6,221 bases of DNA from Caccocola sp964450835 (GCA_964450835.1 CAYVEQ010000068.1:1-6221); one strand, 5' to 3'; counted from the first letter of the stretch, positions 1 to 5,885 are shown. Made by a program: numbers and translations. The notes: generated by a model from the sequence alone, not told the origin.

Positions 1-480
1 CCCGTGAACAACATCAGCCGCGACATTATCCGCGACAGGAAGCCGGAGCGTTCCACGCCCCTCGCCCGGCGGAGCCTGTGCCGCGGTGCGGCCAGCCGCG
101 GTCATTTGCGTTTTGCCGCCCTGCATACCGGCATATAACAGGATAAAAAAGTATCTGAAAGGCAGACGCGGCTCCGCCCTGCCGGACTGGCGCGCAGCAT
201 CGCGCGGCGCTCGGGCGAAAACGGCAATTCTTTATAATATCATTTCTTTTCCCATCGTCTTTGTTTTGGTTTTCGCTCTGAGAATTACCAGCGAAAGCGA
301 TTTGAGCAAAAAACAGGCGGATTATAACGGCCGCCGCGGCGATTTCAGCGCCTTGCGCAATATTATTCGCACATTTATCAACGCGGCAGCGGCCGGAATC
401 ATCGGATCCGCCCCGAATTGAAGATTTTAGCCGCGGGAACGCCGGACAAGGTTTTCTCGGCTTCATTTCAGTCATATTTA
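1..480. other. unassigned stretch, no defensible gene
   Basis: Open frames exist on both strands (minus 475-26; plus 86-421, GTG start) but neither is convincing. The minus frame has no Shine-Dalgarno before its start, and its product is a low-complexity mix of Arg, Ala, Cys and Gly that matches no family I recognise. The plus frame has only a weak GGAG 11 nt upstream and one hydrophobic stretch (about residues 48-66). Frame 1 of the plus strand is open from position 1 to a TAA at 136-138, so the tail of a gene entering from the left is possible but unsupported. TATAAT strings at 233-238 (+) and 321-326 (-) lack a credible -35. A GC stem (GGCAG 161-165 with CTGCC 179-183) is followed on the minus strand only by TTT. 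It may be spacer or decayed coding sequence. Confidence 0.5.
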
Positions 481-548
481 CGCGTAATTCTGTCTATTCT
501 ATGTGCGTATTCCGCACGGATTTTATACAGCAGAACAAATTAAAGCAT

Positions 549-577
549 GTGAACCCGCTTCTTGTTTTTGATATAAT
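549..577 (+). promoter_or_regulatory. promoter of the TetR-family gene (extended -10)
   Basis: A perfect TATAAT at 572-577 is preceded by TG at 569-570, giving the extended -10 form TGaTATAAT. The -35 hexamer at the 17-nt spacing is weak (GTGAAC, 549-554), as is common for extended -10 promoters. Transcription would start near 584, leaving a leader of about 34 nt before the GTG at 618. Confidence 0.7.
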
Positions 578-580
578 CTG

Positions 581-614
581 AAACGCTTTTGTTAATAAGG
601 TTAAGGGAGCGTTT
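581..614 (+). repeat. inverted repeat across the tetR leader and RBS
   Basis: AAACGCT at 581-587 is the exact reverse complement of AGCGTTT at 608-614. The right arm overlaps the end of the Shine-Dalgarno (603-609) and runs into TTTTTT (612-617). It could be paired DNA half-sites for an autorepressor or a weak leader hairpin that hides the RBS. With a start site near 584 the transcript would lose the first A's, leaving about 4 strong pairs plus G-U pairs, so a DNA-level role looks slightly more likely. Function is inferred. Confidence 0.4.
587..596 (+). promoter_or_regulatory. candidate operator motif, copy 1 (tetR leader)
   Basis: TTTTGTTAAT lies immediately downstream of the inferred start site. 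Similar strings occur at 2822-2831 (TTTTGTAAAT) and 5686-5696 (TTTTGTTAAAT), both near promoters of the operon. CTTTTGTTAA (586-595) matches 5685-5694 exactly. It is a candidate site for the TetR protein, based on recurrence only. Confidence 0.35.
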
Positions 615-617
615 TTT

Positions 618-1250
618 GTGTACATTCGCAGCAATAAGAGAAAACAGCAGGCGTTAAAAACAAAGAGCCGCATATACGACACGGCGTACAGAATGTTTCG
701 CGAGCGGGGCTTTTACAATGTGACGGTCGAAGAGATTGCGCAGGAAGCAGGAATATCTGTCGGAACCATATACCATCAGTTCAAGAATAAATATGACTTG
801 CTCTTTGCCTGGCACTTGAAGATCGACGAGAGATATGAAAAATATTACGAGGAGTTAAAGAAGGATCCGAAATTTCAGGAAGCGGGCGCCATTGAACTGC
901 TGAGGGAATGGTTCCTTGCCGTTCACGAGATTTGCGCGGACTTCGGCATGGAGTATATAAGCGTCATTTACGCCTATATGCTTTCCGACAAAGATTTTGC
1001 CAGGACTATGACGAACAGCGAGCGCGCTTATTTTAAGATAATCTTGGAGATTGTAGAGAACGGTCAAAAGGAGGGCGCTATCACTACCCGCCTGACCGCC
1101 GAGCAGATAGCATTCGACCTCACGGTTTTAAGCCGTGGATTTTTCTCCGCCTGGACGATTAGCAATTCAAAGCTCTCGATGCGCGAATTCTGCCAGACGC
1201 CGCTTGACACTTTTATACGCGGCATCAGATCGGAAGGCGAAAATAAATAG
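618..1250 (+). CDS. TetR/AcrR-family transcriptional regulator
   Basis: This is a 210-residue one-component DNA-binding regulator, the usual TetR length. The N-terminal domain (about residues 15-62) has the family signature: a first helix around KSRIYDTAYRMFRERGF, then the helix-turn-helix TVEEIAQEAGISVGTIYHQF (36-55) and the trailing KNKYDLL. Residues from about 70 onward are an all-helical, divergent ligand-binding and dimerisation domain, so the effector cannot be read. The start is GTG at 618, set by AAGGGAG at 603-609 with 8 nt spacing; no ATG fits as well. The gene has its own promoter and faces the amidohydrolase/symporter operon tail to tail instead of diverging from it. Regulation of that operon is an inference from proximity and the shared TTTTGTWAAT-like motif. 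Members usually act as repressors released by a small ligand, plausibly here the imported substrate. Confidence 0.93.
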   Translation: MYIRSNKRKQQALKTKSRIYDTAYRMFRERGFYNVTVEEIAQEAGISVGTIYHQFKNKYDLLFAWHLKIDERYEKYYEELKKDPKFQEAGAIELLREWFLAVHEICADFGMEYISVIYAYMLSDKDFARTMTNSERAYFKIILEIVENGQKEGAITTRLTAEQIAFDLTVLSRGFFSAWTISNSKLSMREFCQTPLDTFIRGIRSEGENK

Positions 1251-1347
1251 CGATAATTTAATTAAGGCGGCACGAAAGCGTTTCTAATGACCGTCTCTTC
1301 CCGGCAGCTCCGGCGCAGCGGCAGCGTCAGCGGCCCGCGTCTCAGAA

Positions 1348-1366
1348 GCCGCCTCTCTCAGGCGGC
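1348..1366 (-). terminator. weak candidate terminator of the leftward operon
   Basis: A perfect 7-bp stem, GCCGCCT (1348-1354) with AGGCGGC (1360-1366), has a 5-nt loop. On the minus strand it is followed only by TTCTGAG, so the U-tract is poor. It lies 161 nt beyond the stop of amidohydrolase A and is one of two imperfect choices for ending that operon. Confidence 0.3.
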
Positions 1367-1385
1367 GCGCGAATCATATAGCAAA

Positions 1386-1428
1386 CCCGGCGCAGGTAAG
1401 CAGAACTTACGCCGGCGCCGGGATTTTT
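1386..1428 (+). terminator. intrinsic terminator after the TetR-family gene
   Basis: CCCGGCGC (1386-1393) pairs with GCGCCGGG (1415-1422), with an inner stem GTAAG (1396-1400)/CTTAC (1406-1410) around loop CAGAA. An ATTTTT tract follows on the plus strand. Read leftward, the same stem is followed by TTTGC, so it may also weakly stop the operon. Confidence 0.75.
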
Positions 1429-1458
1429 GCTGCATTTATGAAACGGTCTGAGGAACAG

Positions 1459-1506
1459 CGCCGCGAAAGATTTTGTTCTTGCGCGGCGGCCTCTTTTTTA
1501 TTTTTT
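1459..1506 (+). terminator. second intrinsic terminator, rightward
   Basis: CGCCGCG (1459-1465) pairs with CGCGGCG (1482-1488), and an inner AAGA (1467-1470)/TCTT (1477-1480) extends the stem. A long U-rich tract follows on the plus strand (T6 at 1494-1499, A, T6 at 1501-1506). It ends 20 nt before the stop codon of the opposing gene, so it would keep tetR transcription from running antisense into amidohydrolase A. Confidence 0.8.
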
Positions 1507-1526
1507 CGCGCGTCTGTTGCAGCCGT

Positions 1527-2789
1527 TTATAAATCGATGTAGCTCTCGGCCTTATATTGCCTGCCTTCCTTCATTACGAACGAGCAGTCGCGCAGCGCGT
1601 TCTCGTCTTTGAGCAGATCTCTTTTCCAGCCGGAGATGTCCGCGTATTTGCCGGGTTCGATTGTGCCTGTAATCTTCTCGACTCCGCAAATCTCCGCGTT
1701 GTTCTTTGTAGCCGCCTTCAACGCACGGAAAGGATCAGCGCCGCTTCTCAGCCACGCGCTGTATTCCCAGCCGTGTTCGAAGTTGTCGTGTACCGTGACA
1801 AAATCCGTGCCGTAACCGAGCTTGATGTTGCTTTCGAGTATTATCTCGCGCCCTTTGCGCAGGCGGTCCTGATAGACGTGCAGTTTGTGGCAGAAAGAGG
1901 GCGATTTTTTGGCCATGCTCTCCTCGTCGCCTTCGATGGCATCCTGATAGGGGCAGAATGTGGGGACAAGATATGTTCCCGTGTCCTCGAACATCTTTGC
2001 CGTTTCTTTATCCATCAGCGAACCGTGCTCCATGCCCTGGATGCCGTAGCCGATCAGCTTCTGCATAAGGCGCGGCCCGTAAACGTGCGCCGTCACACCG
2101 ATTTTCAGTTCTTTCGCCGTGTCGAAGACAGCTTCAAATTCGCAGTCGCTCATCTGAATATCGTCAGGGTCGTCATTGGGCGTAGCGAATCCGCCGGTGG
2201 CCATTATTTTTATGAAGTCCGCGCCGAGCTTTTTGTCGCGGCGTACCGCTGCACGGAAAAAGTCCGGCCCGTTGCCGGTTCCGGAATATGTGTTCTCAAG
2301 GAAATCGGCGATTGCCGGGTTGTTTCTCGCCACCTGTGACATATCCCCGTGACTTCCGGAGCTTGCGATAAGGTGCGGGGCTACGACCATTCTCGCGCCG
2401 GGAAGATAACCTTCGTTGATGGCGCGTTTTACATCGAGTTCATAGGCTTCGCGGAACCAGCCGATCGAGCGTATTGTCGTAAAGCCTCCGTAAAGCGATT
2501 TTTCCGCCGTGTGGTACGTGGCAAGAGCTCTGTATCCGTCCGAGTTGTAAATAGTGTCAAGGTAAACGTCGCGCCAGTGAAAGAACTGCGGGTGAACGTG
2601 AGCGTCGATGAGGCCGGGCGTTACCGTGAGGCCGGAAAGGTCAATAACTTCCGCATCTTCGGGCGCCGGCAGGTTGTGACCGACTTCTTTGATATATTTC
2701 CCGCAGATAAGTATCTCTGTGTTCTCCTGCAGTTCGGCTTTTAAGCCGTCGTACATTTTCCCGCATTTTATCTTAATGAATTTTTCCAT
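1527..2789 (-). CDS. amidohydrolase A, metal-dependent (imidazolonepropionase/prolidase-like)
   Basis: This 420-residue cytoplasmic enzyme of the amidohydrolase superfamily (COG1228-type) has no signal peptide. An N-terminal beta-sandwich segment (1-58) leads into a TIM-barrel. The full binuclear metal set is visible: H64 and H66 in PGLIDAHVHP, K194 in FIKIMATGGF (the usual carboxylated lysine), H235 in TAHVYG, H255 in MEHGS and D329 in GYGTDF. The C-terminal EPGKYADI segment is typical of the fold's closing sandwich. Known relatives cleave Xaa-Pro or Xaa-Arg dipeptides, N-acyl amino acids or cyclic amides; the substrate here is unknown. The start is ATG 2789, chosen because GGGAGGG stands 7 nt upstream. 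An in-frame TTG at 2873 would add 28 residues but would span the -10 box and has no better RBS. It is the last gene of the operon, 130 nt after the symporter, and possibly has its own promoter. It is related to amidohydrolase B but clearly not a recent duplicate. Confidence 0.9.
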   Translation of the reverse strand: MEKFIKIKCGKMYDGLKAELQENTEILICGKYIKEVGHNLPAPEDAEVIDLSGLTVTPGLIDAHVHPQFFHWRDVYLDTIYNSDGYRALATYHTAEKSLYGGFTTIRSIGWFREAYELDVKRAINEGYLPGARMVVAPHLIASSGSHGDMSQVARNNPAIADFLENTYSGTGNGPDFFRAAVRRDKKLGADFIKIMATGGFATPNDDPDDIQMSDCEFEAVFDTAKELKIGVTAHVYGPRLMQKLIGYGIQGMEHGSLMDKETAKMFEDTGTYLVPTFCPYQDAIEGDEESMAKKSPSFCHKLHVYQDRLRKGREIILESNIKLGYGTDFVTVHDNFEHGWEYSAWLRSGADPFRALKAATKNNAEICGVEKITGTIEPGKYADISGWKRDLLKDENALRDCSFVMKEGRQYKAESYIDL

Positions 2790-2796
2790 ACATTTA

Positions 2797-2803
2797 CCCT
2801 CCC
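2797..2803 (-). promoter_or_regulatory. ribosome binding site deciding the start of amidohydrolase A
   Basis: GGGAGGG on the minus strand sits 7 nt before the ATG at 2789 and fixes the start there, not at the upstream in-frame TTG at 2873. Confidence 0.8.
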
Positions 2804-2821
2804 ATGAAATATCCGGAAACG

Positions 2822-2831
2822 TTTTGTAAAT
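2822..2831. promoter_or_regulatory. candidate operator motif, copy 2 (before amidohydrolase A)
   Basis: TTTTGTAAAT on the plus strand overlaps the inferred transcription start and touches the -10 box (2830-2835) of the internal promoter. Just beside it is the 8-bp palindrome AAACGTTT (2817-2824). Such a position would suit a repressor. The only support is its resemblance to the copies at 587-596 and 5686-5696. Confidence 0.3.
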
Positions 2832-2858
2832 TATAGCGCACTGTTTCTCATATTTGTC
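2830..2858 (-). promoter_or_regulatory. possible internal promoter for amidohydrolase A
   Basis: A perfect TATAAT (minus strand, 2835-2830) lies 40 nt upstream of the ATG. The hexamer at 17-nt spacing is weak (GACAAA, 2858-2853). If used, it would let amidohydrolase A be expressed apart from the two upstream genes. Confidence 0.45.
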
Positions 2859-2875
2859 TGTCTGCTGCTGCAAGG
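2858..2875. repeat. 18-nt inverted repeat, left copy (symporter/amidohydrolase A spacer)
   Basis: CTGTCTGCTGCTGCAAGG on the plus strand matches the reverse complement of 4376-4393 at 17 of 18 positions. The two copies lie in the spacers on either side of the symporter gene. The one difference is a G-U pair in the leftward mRNA, so the transcript arms are fully complementary. Confidence 0.7.
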
Positions 2876-2887
2876 CCGTTAAACGGC
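2875..2887. repeat. 13-bp palindrome in the spacer before amidohydrolase A
   Basis: GCCGTT-A-AACGGC is a perfect palindrome around one base, directly abutting the left 18-nt repeat. It lies about 58 nt upstream of the inferred internal start site. The one-base centre favours a protein-binding DNA site over an RNA hairpin, and no U-tract follows on the minus strand. Function is inferred. Confidence 0.4.
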
Positions 2888-2919
2888 GTCGGCCGGGCCG
2901 CGCCGGGAAAAGCTGTGAG

Positions 2920-4341
2920 CTATGATTTTTTAGGCTGCGTGCAAAGAGAGACGACTACCAGGACAATGAAAGACACGGGAAGCGCTGCGTAGATTGTCTG
3001 GAGGCCGGTCTGCTGATAGAGCGTAGCTTCCCATGCTATCGTGATAATCGTTCCGACGAACATCGAAGCAATTCCGCCGGCCTTCGTGCTCTTGCTCCAA
3101 AGCAGCGCTCCCAGCACTGCAGGAGTTATGCCGGCGCCGTAAATAGTGTACGACCAATACTGAATTGCGAGCACAGAGGGGAAGAACTGCAGAATAATGT
3201 AGGCGAAGACGCCCGCGATAAGAATGAACCAGCGTGAGACGCGCATTTCGTCCTTCGGTGTCGCGTTCGGATTGATGCGCGTTCTGTAAATGTCAATGGT
3301 GAAGTTCGACGCGCCGGAGAGGAGGTATGAGTCGCCCGTCGTAATCGTGAAGGCTGCGGCCGCAGAAAGAACTATGCCGCCTATGATTGTCGGCATGAGA
3401 GTCGCTGTGGAGATAAGCGCCTGCCCCGCTTTGATGTTGTCGCCGAACCACTGTTTGGCGCAGAAGGCATAGACGGCGACGACCGGCATGATTATGCAGC
3501 AGGCCGCCATGCAGCCGAGAAGCCCGAAGCGCGCCGTCTTGAGATCTTTAGCCGCGTTGATGCGCTGATAGTAGTTCTGGTCGCCGAGAGTGAGGAAGAG
3601 CAGCGGCAGGTAGCCGCCGGCCCAGCCGATCAGCGTTTGCCCGCCGAAGAAAGTGAGAGATGCAGGGCTGTTCGCCGCCGCGTTCTCGACCACCCAGCCC
3701 CAGCCGCCTATCGCGTGGAGAAGGAAGGGTACTCCCACTACAAGACCGGCGACCATCAGGAAGGCCGAGAGGGCGTCCGTCGCGGCAACCGTCCTCAGCC
3801 CTCCCGAGAAGGCAAGGAGAACGACGATGGCGCAGCATATCGCGGTGCAGACGTCGATCGAAATCCCCGTAGTGGCGTTAAGGATAAATCCGAGTCCGCG
3901 ATACTGGTATGAAACAATCGATATCATTGCAAAGGCAATGATGATACCGGCGAAGAAACGGGCGTTCGAGCCAAACTTGTCCTCGATCATCTCGGCGACC
4001 GTGGTGTATCCGCCGGCGCGGATTTTAGGCGCCGCGTAGTAAAGGAATGTGAAAGCGAGAATGGCGGGGATGGCAAAGCAGACTCCGGACCATAGGCCGT
4101 AATTGAAGGCGAGGCTGTTGCCTCCTCCTGAAATCGTGCCGTTCCCCGTGAATGTCGCGAGCGTCGTTCCGACAGCGACTATTTTGCCGAGCGACCGTCC
4201 GGCAAGGAAGAAATCCGCGCCGCTTTCATTTGCGGCGACGCTTTTCTGTTTGTTGTAAAAGTGAAGTCCGACCAAAAGAAGAACCGCGATGTACGCAATG
4301 ACTATAGCCAGCATCGGCGGTTGGTGTACTAGCGTATGCAT
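2920..4341 (-). CDS. SSS-family sodium:solute symporter (SLC5/PutP-like)
   Basis: This 473-residue inner-membrane protein couples Na+ entry to uptake of a small organic solute through the LeuT-type fold. About 13 hydrophobic segments can be drawn (first near 10-30, last near 447-467), the normal layout and length. Family marks are ADFFLAGRSLG (42-52), a Gly-rich TM segment with TGNGTISGGG (65-74), GGLRTVAATDA (180-190), DQNYYQRINAAKD (254-266) and the TM8 motif TTGDSYLLS (334-342). There T334/T335 fall where PutP has its Na2-site Ser/Thr pair. The start is ATG 4341, backed by AGGAGA (4350-4355) with 8 nt spacing; a later Met at residue 10 has no such site. It lies 68 nt after amidohydrolase B with no terminator between, so it is co-transcribed. 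The substrate is not readable; the enzymes on both sides suggest a peptide, acyl amino acid or amide. The gene is bracketed by an 18-nt inverted repeat. Confidence 0.93.
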   Translation of the reverse strand: MHTLVHQPPMLAIVIAYIAVLLLVGLHFYNKQKSVAANESGADFFLAGRSLGKIVAVGTTLATFTGNGTISGGGNSLAFNYGLWSGVCFAIPAILAFTFLYYAAPKIRAGGYTTVAEMIEDKFGSNARFFAGIIIAFAMISIVSYQYRGLGFILNATTGISIDVCTAICCAIVVLLAFSGGLRTVAATDALSAFLMVAGLVVGVPFLLHAIGGWGWVVENAAANSPASLTFFGGQTLIGWAGGYLPLLFLTLGDQNYYQRINAAKDLKTARFGLLGCMAACCIIMPVVAVYAFCAKQWFGDNIKAGQALISTATLMPTIIGGIVLSAAAAFTITTGDSYLLSGASNFTIDIYRTRINPNATPKDEMRVSRWFILIAGVFAYIILQFFPSVLAIQYWSYTIYGAGITPAVLGALLWSKSTKAGGIASMFVGTIITIAWEATLYQQTGLQTIYAALPVSFIVLVVVSLCTQPKKS

Positions 4342-4375
4342 GATTTCACTCTCCTATTTTTTATAAACTGAGAAA

Positions 4376-4393
4376 CCTCGCAGCAGCAGACAG
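4376..4393. repeat. 18-nt inverted repeat, right copy (amidohydrolase B/symporter spacer)
   Basis: CCTCGCAGCAGCAGACAG on the plus strand is the inverted partner of 2858-2875. It lies between the stop of amidohydrolase B and the RBS of the symporter. Allowing one bulged base, the match extends by TTG at the outer end. Confidence 0.7.
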
Positions 4394-4409
4394 CAATGAA
4401 TTTTTTATT

Positions 4410-5603
4410 TTACTTTACCAATTCGCCCTGTTTATAAACGGCACAGAGGTCTTCGATGTAGGCTCTCGCGCCTTTTTCAAGCGGATTTGAGGCGAGGATG
4501 ACAAAATCCGCGTTTTTCGGCGCTTCAATCGAACCTGTCGTCTTGTCCGCGCCGAGAATCCGCGCGGCCTCGCAGGTCGCGCACTTAAGGACGTCCGCCT
4601 TTGGCATCCCGTATTCTTCCATTACGCACATTTCTTTAAGTCCCGACGGGTGCGGCCCGAAGTTCGCAGAACCGGCGTCGCTTCCCATCATTATCTGCGT
4701 TCCGATTTCCATCGCCTTTTTAAATATCGCACGTTGCTTTTCCGTTACGCCCCTGGCTTTATCTACGATTATGTCGGCGACAACGCCGCGACTCTCCGAA
4801 AGAGTTTTATAGACCGCAAGCGTCGGAACCCACGTCTGGCCGTTGGCTTTCATATGGACGAGCAGTTCCTCGTCAAGGTCGGCGCCGTGCTCTATCGTGT
4901 CGATTCCCGCATAGACGCATTTGCTGATCGCGTCGTAGGAAAGGGCGTGTGCCGCGACTTTCATGTTGAGGCGATGCGCTTCGTGGACAATTGCCTCCAG
5001 TTCATCGGCAGAGTACATACAGGGGCCGAGGTCTTCAAGACCGGCCGCACCGCCGCTTGCCATAATCTTAATCCAGTGGGGGGAAGTGATGCTGTGGGCA
5101 ATAAAGGCGCCTTTCAGCTGTTTGATTTTCTTGATCAATTCATCTTTTGTGTCGCAAATCGTGCCGATCATCGGGCAATGTCCGTATGAACCCTGAATCG
5201 CGCCGCCGCACGGAATCACGCGACAGCCTTTGATATAGCCGCGGTTGACTGAGGCGGCAAGCGGAATCGCCGTATCGCCGCAGGAACCGACATCGCGAAC
5301 CAGAGTAACCCCGGCTTTCAGAGATTTATTCGCGTTTGAACAACCTTTCGCAAAACAGATAAAGTCTCCGTCAACTATCGTATCGGTCATAGGGTCGGGT
5401 GACTCTCCGTCCCAGACGAGGTGGACATGCGAGTCTATTACTCCCGGCGCGACAAATTTACCCTTGCAGTCGATTACGGTCTTGCCCGCGCCAACGGAAG
5501 CCGCCTCCGCGAACTTTCCCTCCGTGATATGAAGCACTTTGTTTTCTTCAACCGTACCGGTTCTTACATTGACGACATTCGCGTTCTCAAGAAAGAAATC
5601 CAT
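4410..5603 (-). CDS. amidohydrolase B, metal-dependent (imidazolonepropionase/prolidase-like)
   Basis: This 397-residue cytoplasmic amidohydrolase is the first gene of the operon. The binuclear site is complete: H59 and H61 in PGVIDSHVHL, K179 in WIKIMASGGA, H219 in AAHALS, H239 in IEHGAD and D309 in MMGSDAG. PHPSGLKEM follows the last ligand, as in relatives where this loop shapes substrate choice. With amidohydrolase A it shares the HVH, IKIMA-GG and EHG blocks, but the substrate-facing stretch after HxH differs (LVWDGESPDP here, PQFFHWRDVY in A). The two enzymes probably act on different substrates or successive steps. It has 14 cysteines, many for a cytoplasmic enzyme and in keeping with an anaerobe. 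The start is ATG 5603 with AGAAGGGA 7 nt upstream. The longer in-frame start, TTG 5678, is part of the -35 box and is rejected. The reaction is probably hydrolysis of an amide, peptide or cyclic-amide bond; the substrate is unknown. Confidence 0.92.
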   Translation of the reverse strand: MDFFLENANVVNVRTGTVEENKVLHITEGKFAEAASVGAGKTVIDCKGKFVAPGVIDSHVHLVWDGESPDPMTDTIVDGDFICFAKGCSNANKSLKAGVTLVRDVGSCGDTAIPLAASVNRGYIKGCRVIPCGGAIQGSYGHCPMIGTICDTKDELIKKIKQLKGAFIAHSITSPHWIKIMASGGAAGLEDLGPCMYSADELEAIVHEAHRLNMKVAAHALSYDAISKCVYAGIDTIEHGADLDEELLVHMKANGQTWVPTLAVYKTLSESRGVVADIIVDKARGVTEKQRAIFKKAMEIGTQIMMGSDAGSANFGPHPSGLKEMCVMEEYGMPKADVLKCATCEAARILGADKTTGSIEAPKNADFVILASNPLEKGARAYIEDLCAVYKQGELVK

Positions 5604-5610
5604 CACTGCA

Positions 5611-5618
5611 TCCCTTCT
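5611..5618 (-). promoter_or_regulatory. ribosome binding site deciding the start of amidohydrolase B
   Basis: AGAAGGGA on the minus strand ends 7 nt before the ATG at 5603. A GTG directly before that ATG (5606) is in frame but less well spaced. Confidence 0.8.
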
Positions 5619-5648
5619 TTTTAATTTTTGAATAGATTCATTGAATGC

Positions 5649-5678
5649 ATTATAAAATTTCTTTATCTTTCTTGTCAA
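5649..5678 (-). promoter_or_regulatory. main operon promoter (sigma70-type consensus)
   Basis: Perfect TTGACA (5678-5673) and perfect TATAAT (5654-5649) are separated by 18 nt of A-rich sequence on the minus strand. Transcription would begin near 5642, giving a leader of about 39 nt before the ATG of amidohydrolase B. So strong a consensus suggests high expression unless a repressor holds it off. Confidence 0.9.
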
Positions 5679-5681
5679 TGG

Positions 5682-5696
5682 TAACTTTTGTTAAAT
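5682..5696. promoter_or_regulatory. candidate operator motif, copy 3 (operon promoter)
   Basis: TAAC-TTTT-GTTA (5682-5693) is a perfect inverted repeat only 3 bp upstream of the -35 hexamer. It contains CTTTTGTTAA (5685-5694), identical to the tetR leader at 586-595. It is a candidate binding site for the TetR-family protein; the assignment rests on recurrence and position. Confidence 0.4.
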
Positions 5697-5885
5697 GCAG
5701 CGAGTTTATTGAAAGAACAGGCGAAAGATCGCGCAAGCACGCTTCAGGGCAAAAGCCTCCTCGCCGGCGTAAATGCCGCCGGTTGCGTAAAAGGAACGCG
5801 CAAAAGCACGGAATGTCTTTTATCTTTCACAAATATTCGCGGGAGAGTATAAGACAACGGCATACAAGGCGCTGTTCAAAAGCAT

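Larger units (their letters stand above)
1251..1526. other. convergent intergenic region, terminators only
   Basis: The spacer between the two converging genes holds three stem-loops, annotated separately, and no open frame with a ribosome site. The part from 1260 to 1345 is GC-rich without clear structure. Confidence 0.75.

Noticed and set aside
26..475. 149-codon minus-strand frame
   Set aside because: No Shine-Dalgarno before the start, composition unlike the real proteins here, and a competing plus-strand frame over the same bases. Kept only as an unassigned region.
1512..1527. Similarity of sequence after amidohydrolase A to the spacer before it (about 2864-2880), suggesting a direct repeat around the gene
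   Set aside because: The match needs gaps and amounts to two short blocks (CTGYTGCA, CCGTT), within chance for such composition.
1557..2339. 260-codon plus-strand open frame
   Set aside because: It is antisense to amidohydrolase A, whose frame has full family motifs. There is no RBS and no recognisable product, so it is a by-product of codon bias.
3653..4039. 128-codon plus-strand frame and neighbouring frames inside the symporter
   Set aside because: They overlap the clear SSS symporter, are rich in Arg/Pro/Ser, and have no start signal.
2858..4393. Symporter as a transposon or invertible cassette
   Set aside because: There is no recombinase or transposase in the window, no target-site duplication seen, and the gene sits in the expected operon orientation. 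The repeat itself is kept as a finding.
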